Assembly (NCBI GenBank): GCA_033764055.1
Contig: JANRJI010000127.1
Coordinates: 1-64,000, forward strand
Length of the DNA: 64,000 bases
From: Ga0077555 sp033764055
GTDB lineage: Bacteria > Pseudomonadota > Alphaproteobacteria > Rhizobiales > Hyphomicrobiaceae
Direction of reading: 5' to 3'
The first letter of the stretch is position 1. The number at the start of each line of letters is the position of its first letter. A model generated the notes under the pieces. It saw nothing but the letters and a program-made list of their open reading frames with translations, searched no databases and had not been told where the DNA came from. A program made the translations under genes and the position numbers. Positions 35,170-44,290 of the stretch are shown piece by piece.

Positions 35170-36084
35170 ATGCCCCGCCCTCTGCCCCCGCTGAACGCCT
35201 TGCGCGCCTTTGAGGCCACCGCACGGCACTTGAGCTTCACCCTCGCCGCTGATGAGCTGTCAGTGACGCCGGCGGCGCTCAGCCACCAGATCAAGGGTCT
35301 GGAGGACTTCCTGGGACAGCGGCTCTTCGACCGGAAAACCCGATCGATCGCCCTCACGCCGGCCGGGCTGGCGCTGTATCCGGGCCTGCACGCCGCCTTC
35401 CTGCAGATTCGGCAAAGCGTGGAGCTGATCGATCGGGCATCGGCCGACAACGTCCTCGTCATCAGCGCGCCGCCGGGCTTCACCGCGAAATGGCTCGTTC
35501 CTCGGCTGTACCGCTTCCTGATGGAAAATCCGGAGATCGACGCCCGGATCTCGGCGACGCAGACGCTCGCCAACTTCACGTCCGACGGTGTCGATCTCGC
35601 TATCCGCAACAGCCGGGCGGTCCCGAATGGCCACTGGTCGAAGCGGTTGCTGGGCATTTCCCTGATCGCGGTCGCGAGCCCGCGCCTGATCGCCGAGCAC
35701 GATATCCGGAAGCCGGGCGACCTGGCGCGCGTCACGCTCATTCACGACGATATGCTGGGCCGCCTGACGGGCTTGCCGACTTGGTCGGAATGGCTCGCCG
35801 CAGCGGGCGTCGAGGGTGTCAATCTCGCTCGCGGATTGCGGCTCTCGAGCTCTGATCACGCCCTCGACGCGGCCGTCGAGGGTGCGGGCTTCCTTCTCGC
35901 CCACAAGGCGCTCGCCCACGACGACCTCAAGACCGGGAGGCTCGTGGCACCCTTCGGCCTGGAGCTGCCGACCGACCGTGTCTTCAGTCTCGTTTGCCCG
36001 GAGGTGAATGCACGCCGCCCCAAAGTCCGCGCGTTCTGCGATTGGGCGCTCGAGGAGGCGAGGCGAACGGAGGCGGGACCATGA
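35170..36084 (+). CDS. LysR-family transcriptional regulator (GcvA-like)
   Basis: A 304-residue regulator. The N-terminal winged helix-turn-helix reads LNALRAFEATARHLSFTLAADELSVTPAALSHQIKGLE (split; about residues 8-45), and FDRKTRSIALTPAG follows. This start and the PPGFTAKWLVPRL stretch place it in the GcvA/AmpR-like branch. A ligand-binding domain follows. Its natural target is probably the divergent mini-gene pair, as LysR regulators often control the adjacent divergent unit; this is inference. Confidence 0.9.
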   Translation: MPRPLPPLNALRAFEATARHLSFTLAADELSVTPAALSHQIKGLEDFLGQRLFDRKTRSIALTPAGLALYPGLHAAFLQIRQSVELIDRASADNVLVISAPPGFTAKWLVPRLYRFLMENPEIDARISATQTLANFTSDGVDLAIRNSRAVPNGHWSKRLLGISLIAVASPRLIAEHDIRKPGDLARVTLIHDDMLGRLTGLPTWSEWLAAAGVEGVNLARGLRLSSSDHALDAAVEGAGFLLAHKALAHDDLKTGRLVAPFGLELPTDRVFSLVCPEVNARRPKVRAFCDWALEEARRTEAGP

Positions 36085-36141
36085 CCAGGAGGGAGCACCG
36101 GCAAGCGCATTCCCGGCGGAAAAGCGATTCCGGCTCGCTGC

Positions 36142-37122
36142 TCAGCGACCCGCACTGCGAAACACGGCCGCAGCGAGCATTCCCGCCCCCATTGCCAGGG
36201 CGACCATGACGAGGCCGTAGAGGATCGGATGCTTGAAGGCGAGCACGTGCATCGCTTCCTCCAGCCCCTGTCGCTCGAGGTCGAGACGGGCATTGAACTG
36301 GCTCAGCAACTCGCCGTTGCGGAACAGGTACACTCGGGTCTCGAACGGCCCCACCACGACGTTCGCAGGCACCTCGATCGAGGCCCGGAAGAGGCTGGGC
36401 CCTATGAATGTCACCGCGAACTCGCCCTTGGCATAGAGACGCTCGCGCAGCTTGAGGCGCACGATGGCTTCCCGGAACTCCTTGATCTCGGCCGCGCTGC
36501 GCTTTTCGGCCCCCTTGGCCAGCTCCATCGGCACATAGTCGAAGCCGATTCCGGTCGCCTTCAGCACCTCGGATGATGTGACCTCGTCGATCGGTCGCGT
36601 CGAGGCGATGGCGTAGTAGCTCGGCACGCTGTCGAACGCGAGCGCATCGGTATTGAGCCAGATTCCGGCCACCCTGTCCTTGCGGCGGGCGACCAGCTTC
36701 GTCGGCGTTCCGACGACAACGATGACGATGTCGTAGAGCCCGGCCTCTGCACTCTGCTGCCGGCTGTTGTTGACGGCGCCGAAGACGACGATCTCGGTCC
36801 CGGCGAAACTCGACGTCACCTGGACGTTGCGCGTCGATACGTCCGCCTGGACGGACTCGGGCTGCAGTGCGGCCACGCCGACGGTGCCGCCGTCTGGTGC
36901 CGGCAACGCAGGCGTCGGCACGATCCGGTTCGGCACGGGCAGCGGGATCGCTCTCTGCCGCTTGAGGGTCTGGGCTTCGCCGCTGCAGGAAGCGCCAGCG
37001 AGCGCCATCACGAGGATGAGGCCGATCAGGAGGAGGTGGCGGGCGCGACCTCTACGGGACGGCCGGCGTGCCTCGGCGAGGAGAGTGCTCCCGAAGTTCC
37101 CGCCCATCGTCCGCTGTATCAT
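36142..37122 (-). CDS. TIGR02186-like alphaproteobacterial membrane protein
   Basis: A protein of about 326 residues with an N-terminal hydrophobic export or anchor segment (LLLIGLILVMALAGASC, about residues 31-47), a large periplasmic beta-rich domain and a C-terminal membrane helix. Conserved-looking parts are FAGTEIVVFGAVNN, YDIVIVVVGTPTKLVARRK and AGIWLNTDA. The pattern agrees with the Alph_Pro_TM (TIGR02186) family, which often neighbours TauE/SafE permeases; none is seen here. Start choice is uncertain: ATG at 37120-37122 or 37105-37107. The frame is open further upstream without support. Confidence 0.75.
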   Translation of the reverse strand: MIQRTMGGNFGSTLLAEARRPSRRGRARHLLLIGLILVMALAGASCSGEAQTLKRQRAIPLPVPNRIVPTPALPAPDGGTVGVAALQPESVQADVSTRNVQVTSSFAGTEIVVFGAVNNSRQQSAEAGLYDIVIVVVGTPTKLVARRKDRVAGIWLNTDALAFDSVPSYYAIASTRPIDEVTSSEVLKATGIGFDYVPMELAKGAEKRSAAEIKEFREAIVRLKLRERLYAKGEFAVTFIGPSLFRASIEVPANVVVGPFETRVYLFRNGELLSQFNARLDLERQGLEEAMHVLAFKHPILYGLVMVALAMGAGMLAAAVFRSAGR

Positions 37123-37413
37123 TGCTCCCGCCCCGTCCGGACACGACGGTCCCGTCGTCCGGCCTCCTCTTGGTGGCGCCCCGACTGACGCGTTCATCGC
37201 CTCCGTGATTGCGCCAGAGGGCACACAAACCGCGGCGCTTGGCAAGCCGAGGAAGAAGCGAAGCGCCTGTACGAGGGCGCGCCCCGGGCAGGCCCGACAC
37301 CACATTCGCGCGACGGATCGCTGCAGCGTCGTGTCGGATCGGTTGCCGCGCGGGCTTCCTTGCGCTGCTCCGGCGCTTCCCTGTAGAACGAAACCGAAAT
37401 CAGAACGGTAACC

Positions 37414-37794
37414 ATGCGCCTCTTCTTGCTCGCGGCCGCCGGCGGCGCCATCGGCGCCGGTGCCAGGTACCTCGTCAATGTCTGGTCGTTGATCCTCCTG
37501 GGGCCAAGCTTTCCTTGGGCGACGCTGATCGTGAACGTCACAGGCTCGTTCCTCATGGGCGTCGTGGTCGCAGCGACAGAGCCCCTTCTCGGCGGTTCCG
37601 CCCCCTGGCGCACGTTTCTGGCAACAGGGATCCTCGGCGGCTTTACGACCTTCTCGGCCTTCTCGCTCGACGCACATACGCTGATCGAGCGCCGGCAGTT
37701 CGCACTGGCGGTGCTCTATGCCGGCGGCTCCGTCGTCCTCTCGCTCGTCGCCCTTGTCGCCGGCCTCGCAGCAGTGAAAGCCATCGTTCGATGA
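37414..37794 (+). CDS. crcB: Fluoride ion exporter CrcB/Fluc
   Basis: A 126-residue four-helix protein that dimerises into a fluoride channel. Typical motifs are GGAIGAGARYLVN at the start, the NVTGSFLMG segment (about residues 45-53) and GGFTTFSAFSLD (about 75-86). No fluoride riboswitch motif is visible upstream. Its stop overlaps the start of the pseudouridine synthase gene. Confidence 0.95.
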   Translation: MRLFLLAAAGGAIGAGARYLVNVWSLILLGPSFPWATLIVNVTGSFLMGVVVAATEPLLGGSAPWRTFLATGILGGFTTFSAFSLDAHTLIERRQFALAVLYAGGSVVLSLVALVAGLAAVKAIVR

Positions 37795-38792
37795 AGCCCC
37801 CCGTCGAGACCATCGTCGTCACCGAGAAGGACGCCGGTGTCCGCCTGGACCGCTGGTTCAAGCAACACTTTCCATCCGTCGGTTACAGCTATCTGCAGAA
37901 GTTGCTGCGCACCGGGCAGGTGCGCGTCGACAAGCGTCGGGTCGAGGCCAGCGCTCGCATCGAGGCAGGCCAGGAGATTCGCGTCCCAGCCATCGTCCGC
38001 GAGCCGCCTAAGGAGGCCCCGGCCCCTTCGACGCCGGGCAAGCCCCCGCTCGGCCTGTCGAAGGCTGATCGGACCTTCGTCGAGGCCATGATCCTCTACG
38101 AGGACGAGGACGTTCTCGTCCTTAACAAGCCGTTCGGTCTCGCCGTGCAGGGCGGCACTGGCACGCGTCGTCATCTCGATGGGCTTTTGGCCGGCATGGC
38201 GGACCGCTTCGGCGATCGGCCTCGCTTGGTCCATCGACTGGACCGCGACACCACGGGCGTGCTGCTGGTCGCCAAGACCCGGGAGGCCGCCGCAAGGCTC
38301 GGACACACCTTCCAGACCCGAAGCGCGGCCAAGACTTATTGGGCGTTGGTGCACGGTGTCCCGAGACCGCCCCAGGGCCGGATTGAGGCGGCCCTCGTCA
38401 AGGCCTCCGGCCCGGATGGCGATCGCGTGCGAAAGGCCGAGGCGGGAGAGCAGGACAAGGCCATGCACGCGACGACGCACTACAGCGTCATCGACCGCGT
38501 CGGCCAGAAGGCCGCGTGGGTCTCGCTCAAGCCTGTGACCGGTCGACAGCACCAGTTGCGCGCTCACATGGCGCTGATCAATCACCCGATCGTCGGCGAC
38601 AACAAGTACGAGGATGGCCGGCCGCTTCCAGCCGACAACATGGAGCGTGCCCTCCATCTCCATGCCCGCCGCCTCGTCATTCCTCATCCTCGGCCGGGCG
38701 CCTCGAAAATCGACATCACCGCCCCGCTGCCGCCCCATATGTCGGCCACGTGGTCCCTGCTGGGCCTCGATCCGAACCGCTACGACGTTTAG
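37791..38792 (+). CDS. RluC/RluD-family pseudouridine synthase
   Basis: A 333-residue RNA-modifying enzyme. An N-terminal S4-like domain (LDRWFKQHFPSVGYSYLQKL) leads to the catalytic domain with HRLDRDTTGVLLVAKT, which holds the catalytic Asp, and GRQHQLRAHMALINHPIVGD. It would convert uridine to pseudouridine in 23S rRNA; RluC is the more likely subtype. The ATG at 37791 overlaps the crcB stop. Upstream in-frame extension is a shadow of crcB. Confidence 0.92.
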   Translation: MKPPVETIVVTEKDAGVRLDRWFKQHFPSVGYSYLQKLLRTGQVRVDKRRVEASARIEAGQEIRVPAIVREPPKEAPAPSTPGKPPLGLSKADRTFVEAMILYEDEDVLVLNKPFGLAVQGGTGTRRHLDGLLAGMADRFGDRPRLVHRLDRDTTGVLLVAKTREAAARLGHTFQTRSAAKTYWALVHGVPRPPQGRIEAALVKASGPDGDRVRKAEAGEQDKAMHATTHYSVIDRVGQKAAWVSLKPVTGRQHQLRAHMALINHPIVGDNKYEDGRPLPADNMERALHLHARRLVIPHPRPGASKIDITAPLPPHMSATWSLLGLDPNRYDV

Positions 38793-39213
38793 CACTGCCC
38801 GCCCGCGGTCCCCGCTTGTCGCGGCACGTCTCGACGTCAACGCGCGCTGCGGGCATGCCGACTGGCGGCGATCACGAATCCGTGATCGTCATATGGCTGC
38901 AATCATAACGTCATGCCGCAGCGCTATGCGACACGAGCCAATCGGCGATCACGGATAGATCGCGACCGAAGTCGCCTGCGCGTCCACCGATGAGGTCGCC
39001 TGTTTGAGAAGATGAAAAATTGCCGGCGCCGTCTGCCCTCTGATGTCGCCGGTAAGGGTCGGTCCCGGGCATGCTCACCTTACCCCGCATGCAGGCATGG
39101 CCGGAGACCGACCCGTCCTCACCGCAGCAAAGCCGTCTCGACTTACCCACAGTCGTCTGGTGCCCGTCCCGGCCTGTCATGAGAGTGCAACCGAAACCCA
39201 ATAGGTGGGCGGC
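38793..39213. other. Intergenic region before plcP
   Basis: About 420 nt without a convincing gene. It holds an inverted repeat GATCACGAATCCGTGATC (38870-38887, 7-bp arms and a 4-nt loop) and a candidate Pho box near the right end. A 111-codon open frame on the minus strand (38911-39246) has no ribosome site, is compositionally odd and overlaps plcP, so I do not call it. The length suggests an independent promoter for plcP-btaA-btaB. Confidence 0.5.
39174..39191 (+). promoter_or_regulatory. Candidate Pho box upstream of plcP
   Basis: CTGTCATGAGAGTGCAAC contains a perfect CTGTCAT half-site followed, after 4 nt, by a degenerate second half (GTGCAAC, 4 of 7 matches to CTGTCAC). It lies 22 nt before the plcP ATG. 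PhoB control of plcP and btaAB is established in rhizobia, which supports the call, but the second half-site is weak. Confidence 0.4.
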
Positions 39214-40044
39214 ATGCAGGAAATAGCTCCCAACGCGAAATTTCACGCCGACGAGCCCGAGGTGCGGCGCGTTCGTGCCATCTTCCTTTCAGACCTCCAT
39301 CTCGGGACTCGCAACGCTCAAGCGGGCGCATTGCTCGAGTTCCTCCGGGGCGTCGAGGCCGAGACGATCTATCTGGTCGGCGATATCGTCGACTTCTGGA
39401 AAGTCAAACGCGGCCCATTCTGGCCCCAGTCGCACAACGATGTCGTCCAGAAGCTGCTTCGGAAGGTGCGGAAAGGCTGCAGGGTGGTATTCATCCCCGG
39501 CAACCATGATGAAGGCCTGCGCGACTACTGCGGCATGCAATTCGGCGGCATCGAGCTGCTGCGCTCGACGATTCACACGACAAGCCTCGGGCATCGCTAC
39601 GTCGTCATGCACGGCGACGAGTTCGATGTCGTGGTGCGGACGGCGCGATGGTTGGCTTTTCTCGGCGACCGCGGCTACGAAGCGGCACTTTGGGCCAACA
39701 CCCCGTTGAACTGGGTCAGGCGCCGCCTCGGCCTGGGCTTCTGGTCCCTGGCAGCCTTCCTGAAATACAGGGTCAAGTCGGCCGTCAACTTCATCGGCGC
39801 GTTCGAGGAGGCCATCGCCAGCGAGGCGCGCCGGCACGCCGCTCACGGCGTCATTTGCGGTCACATCCATCATCCGTCGGATCGCATGATCGAGGGCGTC
39901 CACTATCTGAACTGCGGTGATTGGGTGGAAAGCTGCACTGCCCTGATCGAAACCCTGGACGGCCGCATGGAGGTCGTCCGGTGGTCGCCCGCAGCCTCCC
40001 GGGTTGTGCCCGAATTGCAGCTTCCCGAGCGCGCCGTCGCCTGA
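39214..40044 (+). CDS. plcP: PlcP-type metallophosphoesterase (phospholipase C for lipid remodelling)
   Basis: A 276-residue enzyme of the calcineurin-like phosphoesterase superfamily, related to LpxH. Metal-binding motifs are SDLHLG (26-31), GDIVDFW (56-62), GNHDE (96-100), HGDEFD (133-138) and GHIHHP (216-221). By itself it could be read as a UDP-2,3-diacylglucosamine hydrolase. It sits directly upstream of btaA and btaB, which matches PlcP: the rhizobial phospholipase C that releases diacylglycerol from phosphatidylcholine under phosphate starvation. The ATG at 39214 is preferred over a GTG at 39205 because GGTGGG precedes it. Confidence 0.85.
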   Translation: MQEIAPNAKFHADEPEVRRVRAIFLSDLHLGTRNAQAGALLEFLRGVEAETIYLVGDIVDFWKVKRGPFWPQSHNDVVQKLLRKVRKGCRVVFIPGNHDEGLRDYCGMQFGGIELLRSTIHTTSLGHRYVVMHGDEFDVVVRTARWLAFLGDRGYEAALWANTPLNWVRRRLGLGFWSLAAFLKYRVKSAVNFIGAFEEAIASEARRHAAHGVICGHIHHPSDRMIEGVHYLNCGDWVESCTALIETLDGRMEVVRWSPAASRVVPELQLPERAVA

Positions 40045-40141
40045 TACCAAGGCGCGCGCGCTCCGCTGGACGATCTTGAAGCGCCACAGGCCGCGCTGTG
40101 ATCGATGTGCCGTCGGCCGGTCTTTTTGGAGGAAATGCTGC

Positions 40142-41383
40142 ATGGCGATCGGTATGGCGCGCTCGGAGCGCACCGCGGCGGGTCTCCTCGAGGAAGCCGT
40201 CCATCGCAATCGCGCACTATCGCGGGAAGGTATCCTCGAGCGCCTGTTTACGTTGGCTTTCAGCGAGCTGGTCTACCCGCAGATCTGGGAGGATCCACGG
40301 GTCGACATGGAAGCGCTGCAGATTACGTCCCGCTCGCGACTGGTCACCATAGCGTCCGGCGGCTGCAATCTGATGAGCTATCTCGTCGCCGATCCCGAAC
40401 GCATTCTGGCCGTGGACCTCAACCACGCCCACATCGCTCTCAATCGCATGAAGCTTGCCGCTGCACGCCATTCGCCGGACGCGGCAGCCTTCCGGCGGAT
40501 GTTCGTCGACGCCGCCGATCCAAGCAATGTCGATCTCTATGACCGTTGGATCGCGCCTCATCTCGACGCGACGTCGCGCGCCTACTGGGAAGGCCGCGAC
40601 AAGCTCGGCCGCCGGCGCATCACTGCATTCGCGCGCGGCTTCTATCGCACTGGCCTGCTCGGCACCTGCATCGCCTTCGCGCACACGGTCGCGCGCATCT
40701 ACGGCCGCGATCCGCGCCGCATGCTGACGGCCCGGAGCCGGGAGGAGCAGATCCGCATCTACGAGAGTGAGCTCGCTCCCCTGTTCCAGAGGCGGATGGT
40801 CCGCAAGATCCTCGGCAACGAGGCCTCGCTCTATGGTCTCGGCATCCCCCCGGCCCAGTACAAGGCCTTGCTCGGTGACGCAAGCCACATGGCGGACGTG
40901 GTCGAGGAGCGTCTGCGCAAGCTCGCCTGCGACTTCGATCTCCGCGACAACTACTTCGCCTGGCAGGCTTTCGGCCGGGGCTATTCGCAAGAGCCGGACG
41001 GCTCGGTCCCGCCCTACCTCGATCCCACCAACTTCGCGGCTGTCAGGGACAGGGCAGATCGCGTCGACGTCCACCACGTCTCGTTCACCGACCTGCTCGT
41101 CAAGCAGCCCGATGCCTCGCTCGACCGCTATGTCCTCCTCGATGCCCAGGACTGGATGGACGATGCCACTCTGACGAAGCTGTGGATCGAGATAACGCGC
41201 ACAGCCCGGCCGGGCGCGCGGGTCATCTTCCGTACCGCAGGCGTCGAAAGCATCCTGCCGGGACGGGTGCCGGACCCCGTTCTGGGCTGCTGGGCCTACG
41301 AGGCCGAGCTCTCGAAGCACCTCACAGCGCAGGATCGCTCGGCCATCTACGGTGGCTTCCACCTCTATGTAAGACGCGTCTGA
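40142..41383 (+). CDS. btaA: S-adenosylmethionine:diacylglycerol 3-amino-3-carboxypropyltransferase BtaA
   Basis: A 413-residue DUF3419 protein, the expected length for BtaA. It transfers the aminocarboxypropyl group of SAM to diacylglycerol, the first step of DGTS betaine-lipid synthesis. Characteristic stretches are FSELVYPQIWEDPRVDMEAL, IASGGCNLMSYLVADP, VDLNHAHIALNRMKLAA and the late QDWMDDATLTKLW. A GGAGGAAA site precedes the ATG. It uses the diacylglycerol that PlcP would release and feeds BtaB next door. Confidence 0.95.
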   Translation: MAIGMARSERTAAGLLEEAVHRNRALSREGILERLFTLAFSELVYPQIWEDPRVDMEALQITSRSRLVTIASGGCNLMSYLVADPERILAVDLNHAHIALNRMKLAAARHSPDAAAFRRMFVDAADPSNVDLYDRWIAPHLDATSRAYWEGRDKLGRRRITAFARGFYRTGLLGTCIAFAHTVARIYGRDPRRMLTARSREEQIRIYESELAPLFQRRMVRKILGNEASLYGLGIPPAQYKALLGDASHMADVVEERLRKLACDFDLRDNYFAWQAFGRGYSQEPDGSVPPYLDPTNFAAVRDRADRVDVHHVSFTDLLVKQPDASLDRYVLLDAQDWMDDATLTKLWIEITRTARPGARVIFRTAGVESILPGRVPDPVLGCWAYEAELSKHLTAQDRSAIYGGFHLYVRRV

Positions 41384-41395
41384 GCTCTCCTGGCG

Positions 41396-42046
41396 ATGTC
41401 CACCGAAAGCCACGCCGAGCACCTCGAGCGCAACTATCGCTACCAGCGTCACGTCTACGACCTGACGCGCGAGTACTACCTCCTCGGACGCAAGCGGTTG
41501 ATTGCCGGGCTCGACGTGCCGAAAGGCGGGGCCGTGCTGGAGATCGGCTGTGGCACGGCCCTCAACCTCATCCGCGCCGCCCGCCGCTATCCCGAGTCGC
41601 AGCTTTACGGTGTCGACCTTTCGCGCATGATGCTCGAGACGGCTGAGGCATCACTGGCAAGGCACAATCTGGCGCGGCGCATCCATCTCGCTCACGGCGA
41701 TGCTACCGACTTCGATCCGGCGGCCCTGCTTGGCCGGCGTTGTTTCGAGCGGGTGTTCTTCTCCTACTCCCTCTCGATGATTCCGCCTTGGGAGGCCGCC
41801 CTCGACCACGCGGCACCGATGATCGCGGCGGGCGGCTCTCTGCACATCGTCGATTTCGGCGGCTGCGAAGGTATCGCCCGACCCATCAAGCGCGGCCTCT
41901 ACTCCTGGCTCGCCCAATTCCGCGTCATGCCGCGCGAGAGCCTCGAGGCGCATCTGACTCAGCTCGCGGCCCGCCATCAGCTGTCCTTGCGCTTCGAGCG
42001 GCTGTACAGAGGATACAGCTACTACGCCGTGCTGGAGCGCGGCTGA
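41396..42046 (+). CDS. btaB: Betaine-lipid N-methyltransferase BtaB
   Basis: A 216-residue class I methyltransferase. It begins with the BtaB-like RNYRYQRHVYDLTREYYLLGR, has motif I VLEIGCGTALNL (about residues 46-57) and GVDLSRMML. It would add three methyl groups to diacylglyceryl-homoserine to give DGTS. Spacing to btaA is 12 nt, so the two are co-transcribed. Confidence 0.93.
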   Translation: MSTESHAEHLERNYRYQRHVYDLTREYYLLGRKRLIAGLDVPKGGAVLEIGCGTALNLIRAARRYPESQLYGVDLSRMMLETAEASLARHNLARRIHLAHGDATDFDPAALLGRRCFERVFFSYSLSMIPPWEAALDHAAPMIAAGGSLHIVDFGGCEGIARPIKRGLYSWLAQFRVMPRESLEAHLTQLAARHQLSLRFERLYRGYSYYAVLERG

Positions 42047-42085
42047 CCGCCGACGGCGTTGCGGCCCCGGCGAGGGGAGACCGGC

Positions 42086-42781
42086 ATGCACCTCGTGATT
42101 TTCGACTGCGACGGGACCCTCGTCGACAGCCAGCACAACATAACGGCGGCGATGGCTCTCGCCTTCGCGGAACATGCCCTGCCCGCACCGCCACCGCGCG
42201 AGATCCTGGGTGTGGTCGGGCTCTCCCTCGCCGAGGCCTTTGCCGTGCTCGCACCGGACGCCACGGACGGCATGCGGCACAGCCTCGCCGAGCACTATCG
42301 CAGCGTCTTCGCCGACGGGCGCCTGCAGCGAGGGCACGAGCCGCTCTATCCCGGCGTCCGCGAAACCATCCATGCCCTGCGGCAGCAGCGCGACGTCGTT
42401 CTCGGCATCGCGACCGGGAAATCGAAGCGCGGCGTCGCGCGCGTTCTGGCCCAGGAAAGGTGGGAGGGGACGTTCCTGACCATCCAGACGGCCGACGACC
42501 ACCCCTCGAAGCCGAACCCGTCGATGATCCTGACTGCCATGGCTGAAGCCGGCGTCGGGCCCGACCAGACGGTCATGGTGGGCGATACGACGTTCGACGT
42601 CGAGATGGCCATCGGAGCCGGCACGGGTGCCATCGGCGTCGCATGGGGGTATCATCCCCCTGAGCGGCTGCGCGCGGCGGGGGCCCATCACATCGTCGAT
42701 GCCGGCGCCGGCCTGCTGGCGACGATCGAGGAAAGGCTACGCGGCACTCGGCCGGTATCACGGGAAGGCAATATGCGATGA
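42086..42781 (+). CDS. HAD-superfamily (phosphoglycolate phosphatase-like) hydrolase
   Basis: A 231-residue HAD-IA phosphatase. The nucleophile motif is FDCDGTLVDS (about residues 6-15), motif II lies in IATGKS, the motif III lysine is in HPSKPNP and motif IV is VGDTTFDVEMA. The ATG at 42086 has GAGGGGAGA upstream. It overlaps the ATP12 gene start. A HAD phosphatase next to rluC and an ATP12 gene is a conserved arrangement in Rhizobiales. The substrate is unknown. Confidence 0.9.
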   Translation: MHLVIFDCDGTLVDSQHNITAAMALAFAEHALPAPPPREILGVVGLSLAEAFAVLAPDATDGMRHSLAEHYRSVFADGRLQRGHEPLYPGVRETIHALRQQRDVVLGIATGKSKRGVARVLAQERWEGTFLTIQTADDHPSKPNPSMILTAMAEAGVGPDQTVMVGDTTFDVEMAIGAGTGAIGVAWGYHPPERLRAAGAHHIVDAGAGLLATIEERLRGTRPVSREGNMR

Positions 42782-43584
42782 GCGCAGACGAAGCGGATGA
42801 CGGCGAGGGCCGTGGCAGCGGCGGTCCGGCGCCAGTCCGCATGCCAGGTCGCGAGGCGCTCGATCGCCCGTTGCCAAAGAGATTTTACAGGTCCGTCTCC
42901 GTGGGCCCTTCCGCCACGAGCCGCGGCCACGCGGTCCTGCTCGATGGCCGCACGGCGCGGACCCCCGGCCGAAGGCCACTCGTCGTCCCTGACGCGCGGC
43001 TCGCCGAGACCATTGCCGGCGAATGGGCGGCCGTCGACACGACCATCGACCCCGCACGTATGCCGCTCACCCGCCTCGTCAATACGGCGATCGACGGCGT
43101 CGCCGGTCGCATGGATGAGGTTGCCGCCGACATCGTAAAATATGCAGCGAGCGACCTCCTCTGCTACCGCGCCGATTTCCCCGAAGGTCTCGTCGCCCGC
43201 CAGCACGAGCTGTGGGATCCGGTTCTCGCCTGGGCCGCGCAGCATCATGGCATCGTGCTGCGAGTGGCGACGGGCCTGATGCCTGTCGCGCAACCGGCGG
43301 ATGCCGCGCAGGCGTTCGCAAGGGCGATCGCCTCCCTCGATCCCTTCCGCCTGACGGCACTCCACGTCATGACCACGCTGATGGGGTCCGCATTGCTCGC
43401 CATCGCCGTGCTCGACGGGCAGTTGACACCCGAGGCAGCCTGGGAGGCCGCACACGTCGACGAGGACTGGCAGATCGACGAGTGGGGAGAGGATGCCGAG
43501 GCCACCGCCCGCCGCGCCCGCCGCTTCGAGGAGATGCGCGCCGCGGCGGGGCTGACGCGGTTGACCGCAGCGGAACAGGGCTGA
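42778..43584 (+). CDS. ATP12-family F1-ATPase assembly chaperone
   Basis: A 268-residue protein of the ATP12 family, which binds the F1 alpha subunit during assembly of ATP synthase. Typical parts are PLPKRFYRSVSVG, LLDGRTARTPGRRPLVVPD, AGEWAAVDTTIDPARMPLTRL and DLLCYRADFPEGL. It is mostly confined to alphaproteobacteria and mitochondria, which helps place the organism. It overlaps the HAD gene by ATGA and converges on the acyltransferase gene that follows. Confidence 0.93.
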   Translation: MSADEADDGEGRGSGGPAPVRMPGREALDRPLPKRFYRSVSVGPSATSRGHAVLLDGRTARTPGRRPLVVPDARLAETIAGEWAAVDTTIDPARMPLTRLVNTAIDGVAGRMDEVAADIVKYAASDLLCYRADFPEGLVARQHELWDPVLAWAAQHHGIVLRVATGLMPVAQPADAAQAFARAIASLDPFRLTALHVMTTLMGSALLAIAVLDGQLTPEAAWEAAHVDEDWQIDEWGEDAEATARRARRFEEMRAAAGLTRLTAAEQG

Positions 43585-43594
43585 TCGGGCCAAA

Positions 43595-44290
43595 TCAGGC
43601 TTTGTGACGGACGGGGAGCGGGCGTGCCGGTACTCCCCCGACTGTCACATTCGAGTGGACGTCGACTGTGACCACTGCACCTGCTGCGACGACGGCCCGG
43701 TCGCCGACGCTCCTGCCTGGGATGACGACGGCGCCTGCACCCACGAACGCCTCTTCGCCGATCCTGACGTTGCCGCACAGCGTCACCCCGGGCGCGATGT
43801 GTGCGGCCCGGCCCACACTGCTTTCATGGTCGACGCTGGCGCGCGTGTTGACGATCACCAAGTCGCTGATCGCGACCTCTGCATTGAGCACGGCGCCGGG
43901 CATCACCGTGATGCCCTGTCCGAGCCTTGCCGACGGGGAGACGATCGCCGCCGGGCTGATCGCGTTGACGAGCTCGAACCCCAGTCTGGCGAGCTTGTCG
44001 CCCAAGCGTGCCCTGATGCTGTTGCTGCCTATGGCGACGAGGGCGTGCCGGACACCGTGCCGCAGCGCATCCGGCAATGCATCATCGTCGCGTCCCACGA
44101 TCGGGACCCCGACAACATTGTCCACAGGACTCGACCCCGCAGTGCAACCAACGATGCGGTAACGAGCATCGCCACGCAAAATCTCTATGACGACCTTCGC
44201 ATGACCACCGGCTCCGAGGATCAGGACGGGGATCGCACTCGCTGGGCTGGCCACGGATTTTCCGCCGAACTCTAGAGGGTTGAAGCTCAT
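43595..44290 (-). CDS. PglD/NeuD-like sugar acyltransferase
   Basis: A 231-residue protein with an N-terminal Rossmann-like region (VLILGAGGHAKVVIEIL, about residues 22-38) and a C-terminal left-handed beta-helix made of hexapeptide repeats (IVSPSARLGQGITVMPGAVLNAEVAISD; split). VNTRASVDHESSVG holds the likely catalytic His. Family members O- or N-acetylate nonulosonic acids or bacillosamine precursors. It is transcribed away from the glycan locus, sharing its control region. The start ATG at 44288-44290 is chosen for length; the frame is open further up. Confidence 0.88.
   Translation of the reverse strand: MSFNPLEFGGKSVASPASAIPVLILGAGGHAKVVIEILRGDARYRIVGCTAGSSPVDNVVGVPIVGRDDDALPDALRHGVRHALVAIGSNSIRARLGDKLARLGFELVNAISPAAIVSPSARLGQGITVMPGAVLNAEVAISDLVIVNTRASVDHESSVGRAAHIAPGVTLCGNVRIGEEAFVGAGAVVIPGRSVGDRAVVAAGAVVTVDVHSNVTVGGVPARPLPVRHKA

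Noticed and set aside
37310..37413. Fluoride riboswitch upstream of crcB
   Set aside because: The conserved crcB-motif core (a GGCGATGG-like start and paired downstream parts) is not present in the 100 nt before the gene.
38888..38914. Repeated TCATA elements as a second Pho box before plcP
   Set aside because: The half-sites are not spaced at 11 nt and match only the TCAT core; the single site at 39174 is better though still weak.
38911..39246. A 111-codon minus-strand frame in the gap before plcP
   Set aside because: No ribosome site, odd composition, and it overlaps the plcP start. The gap is better explained as a control region.
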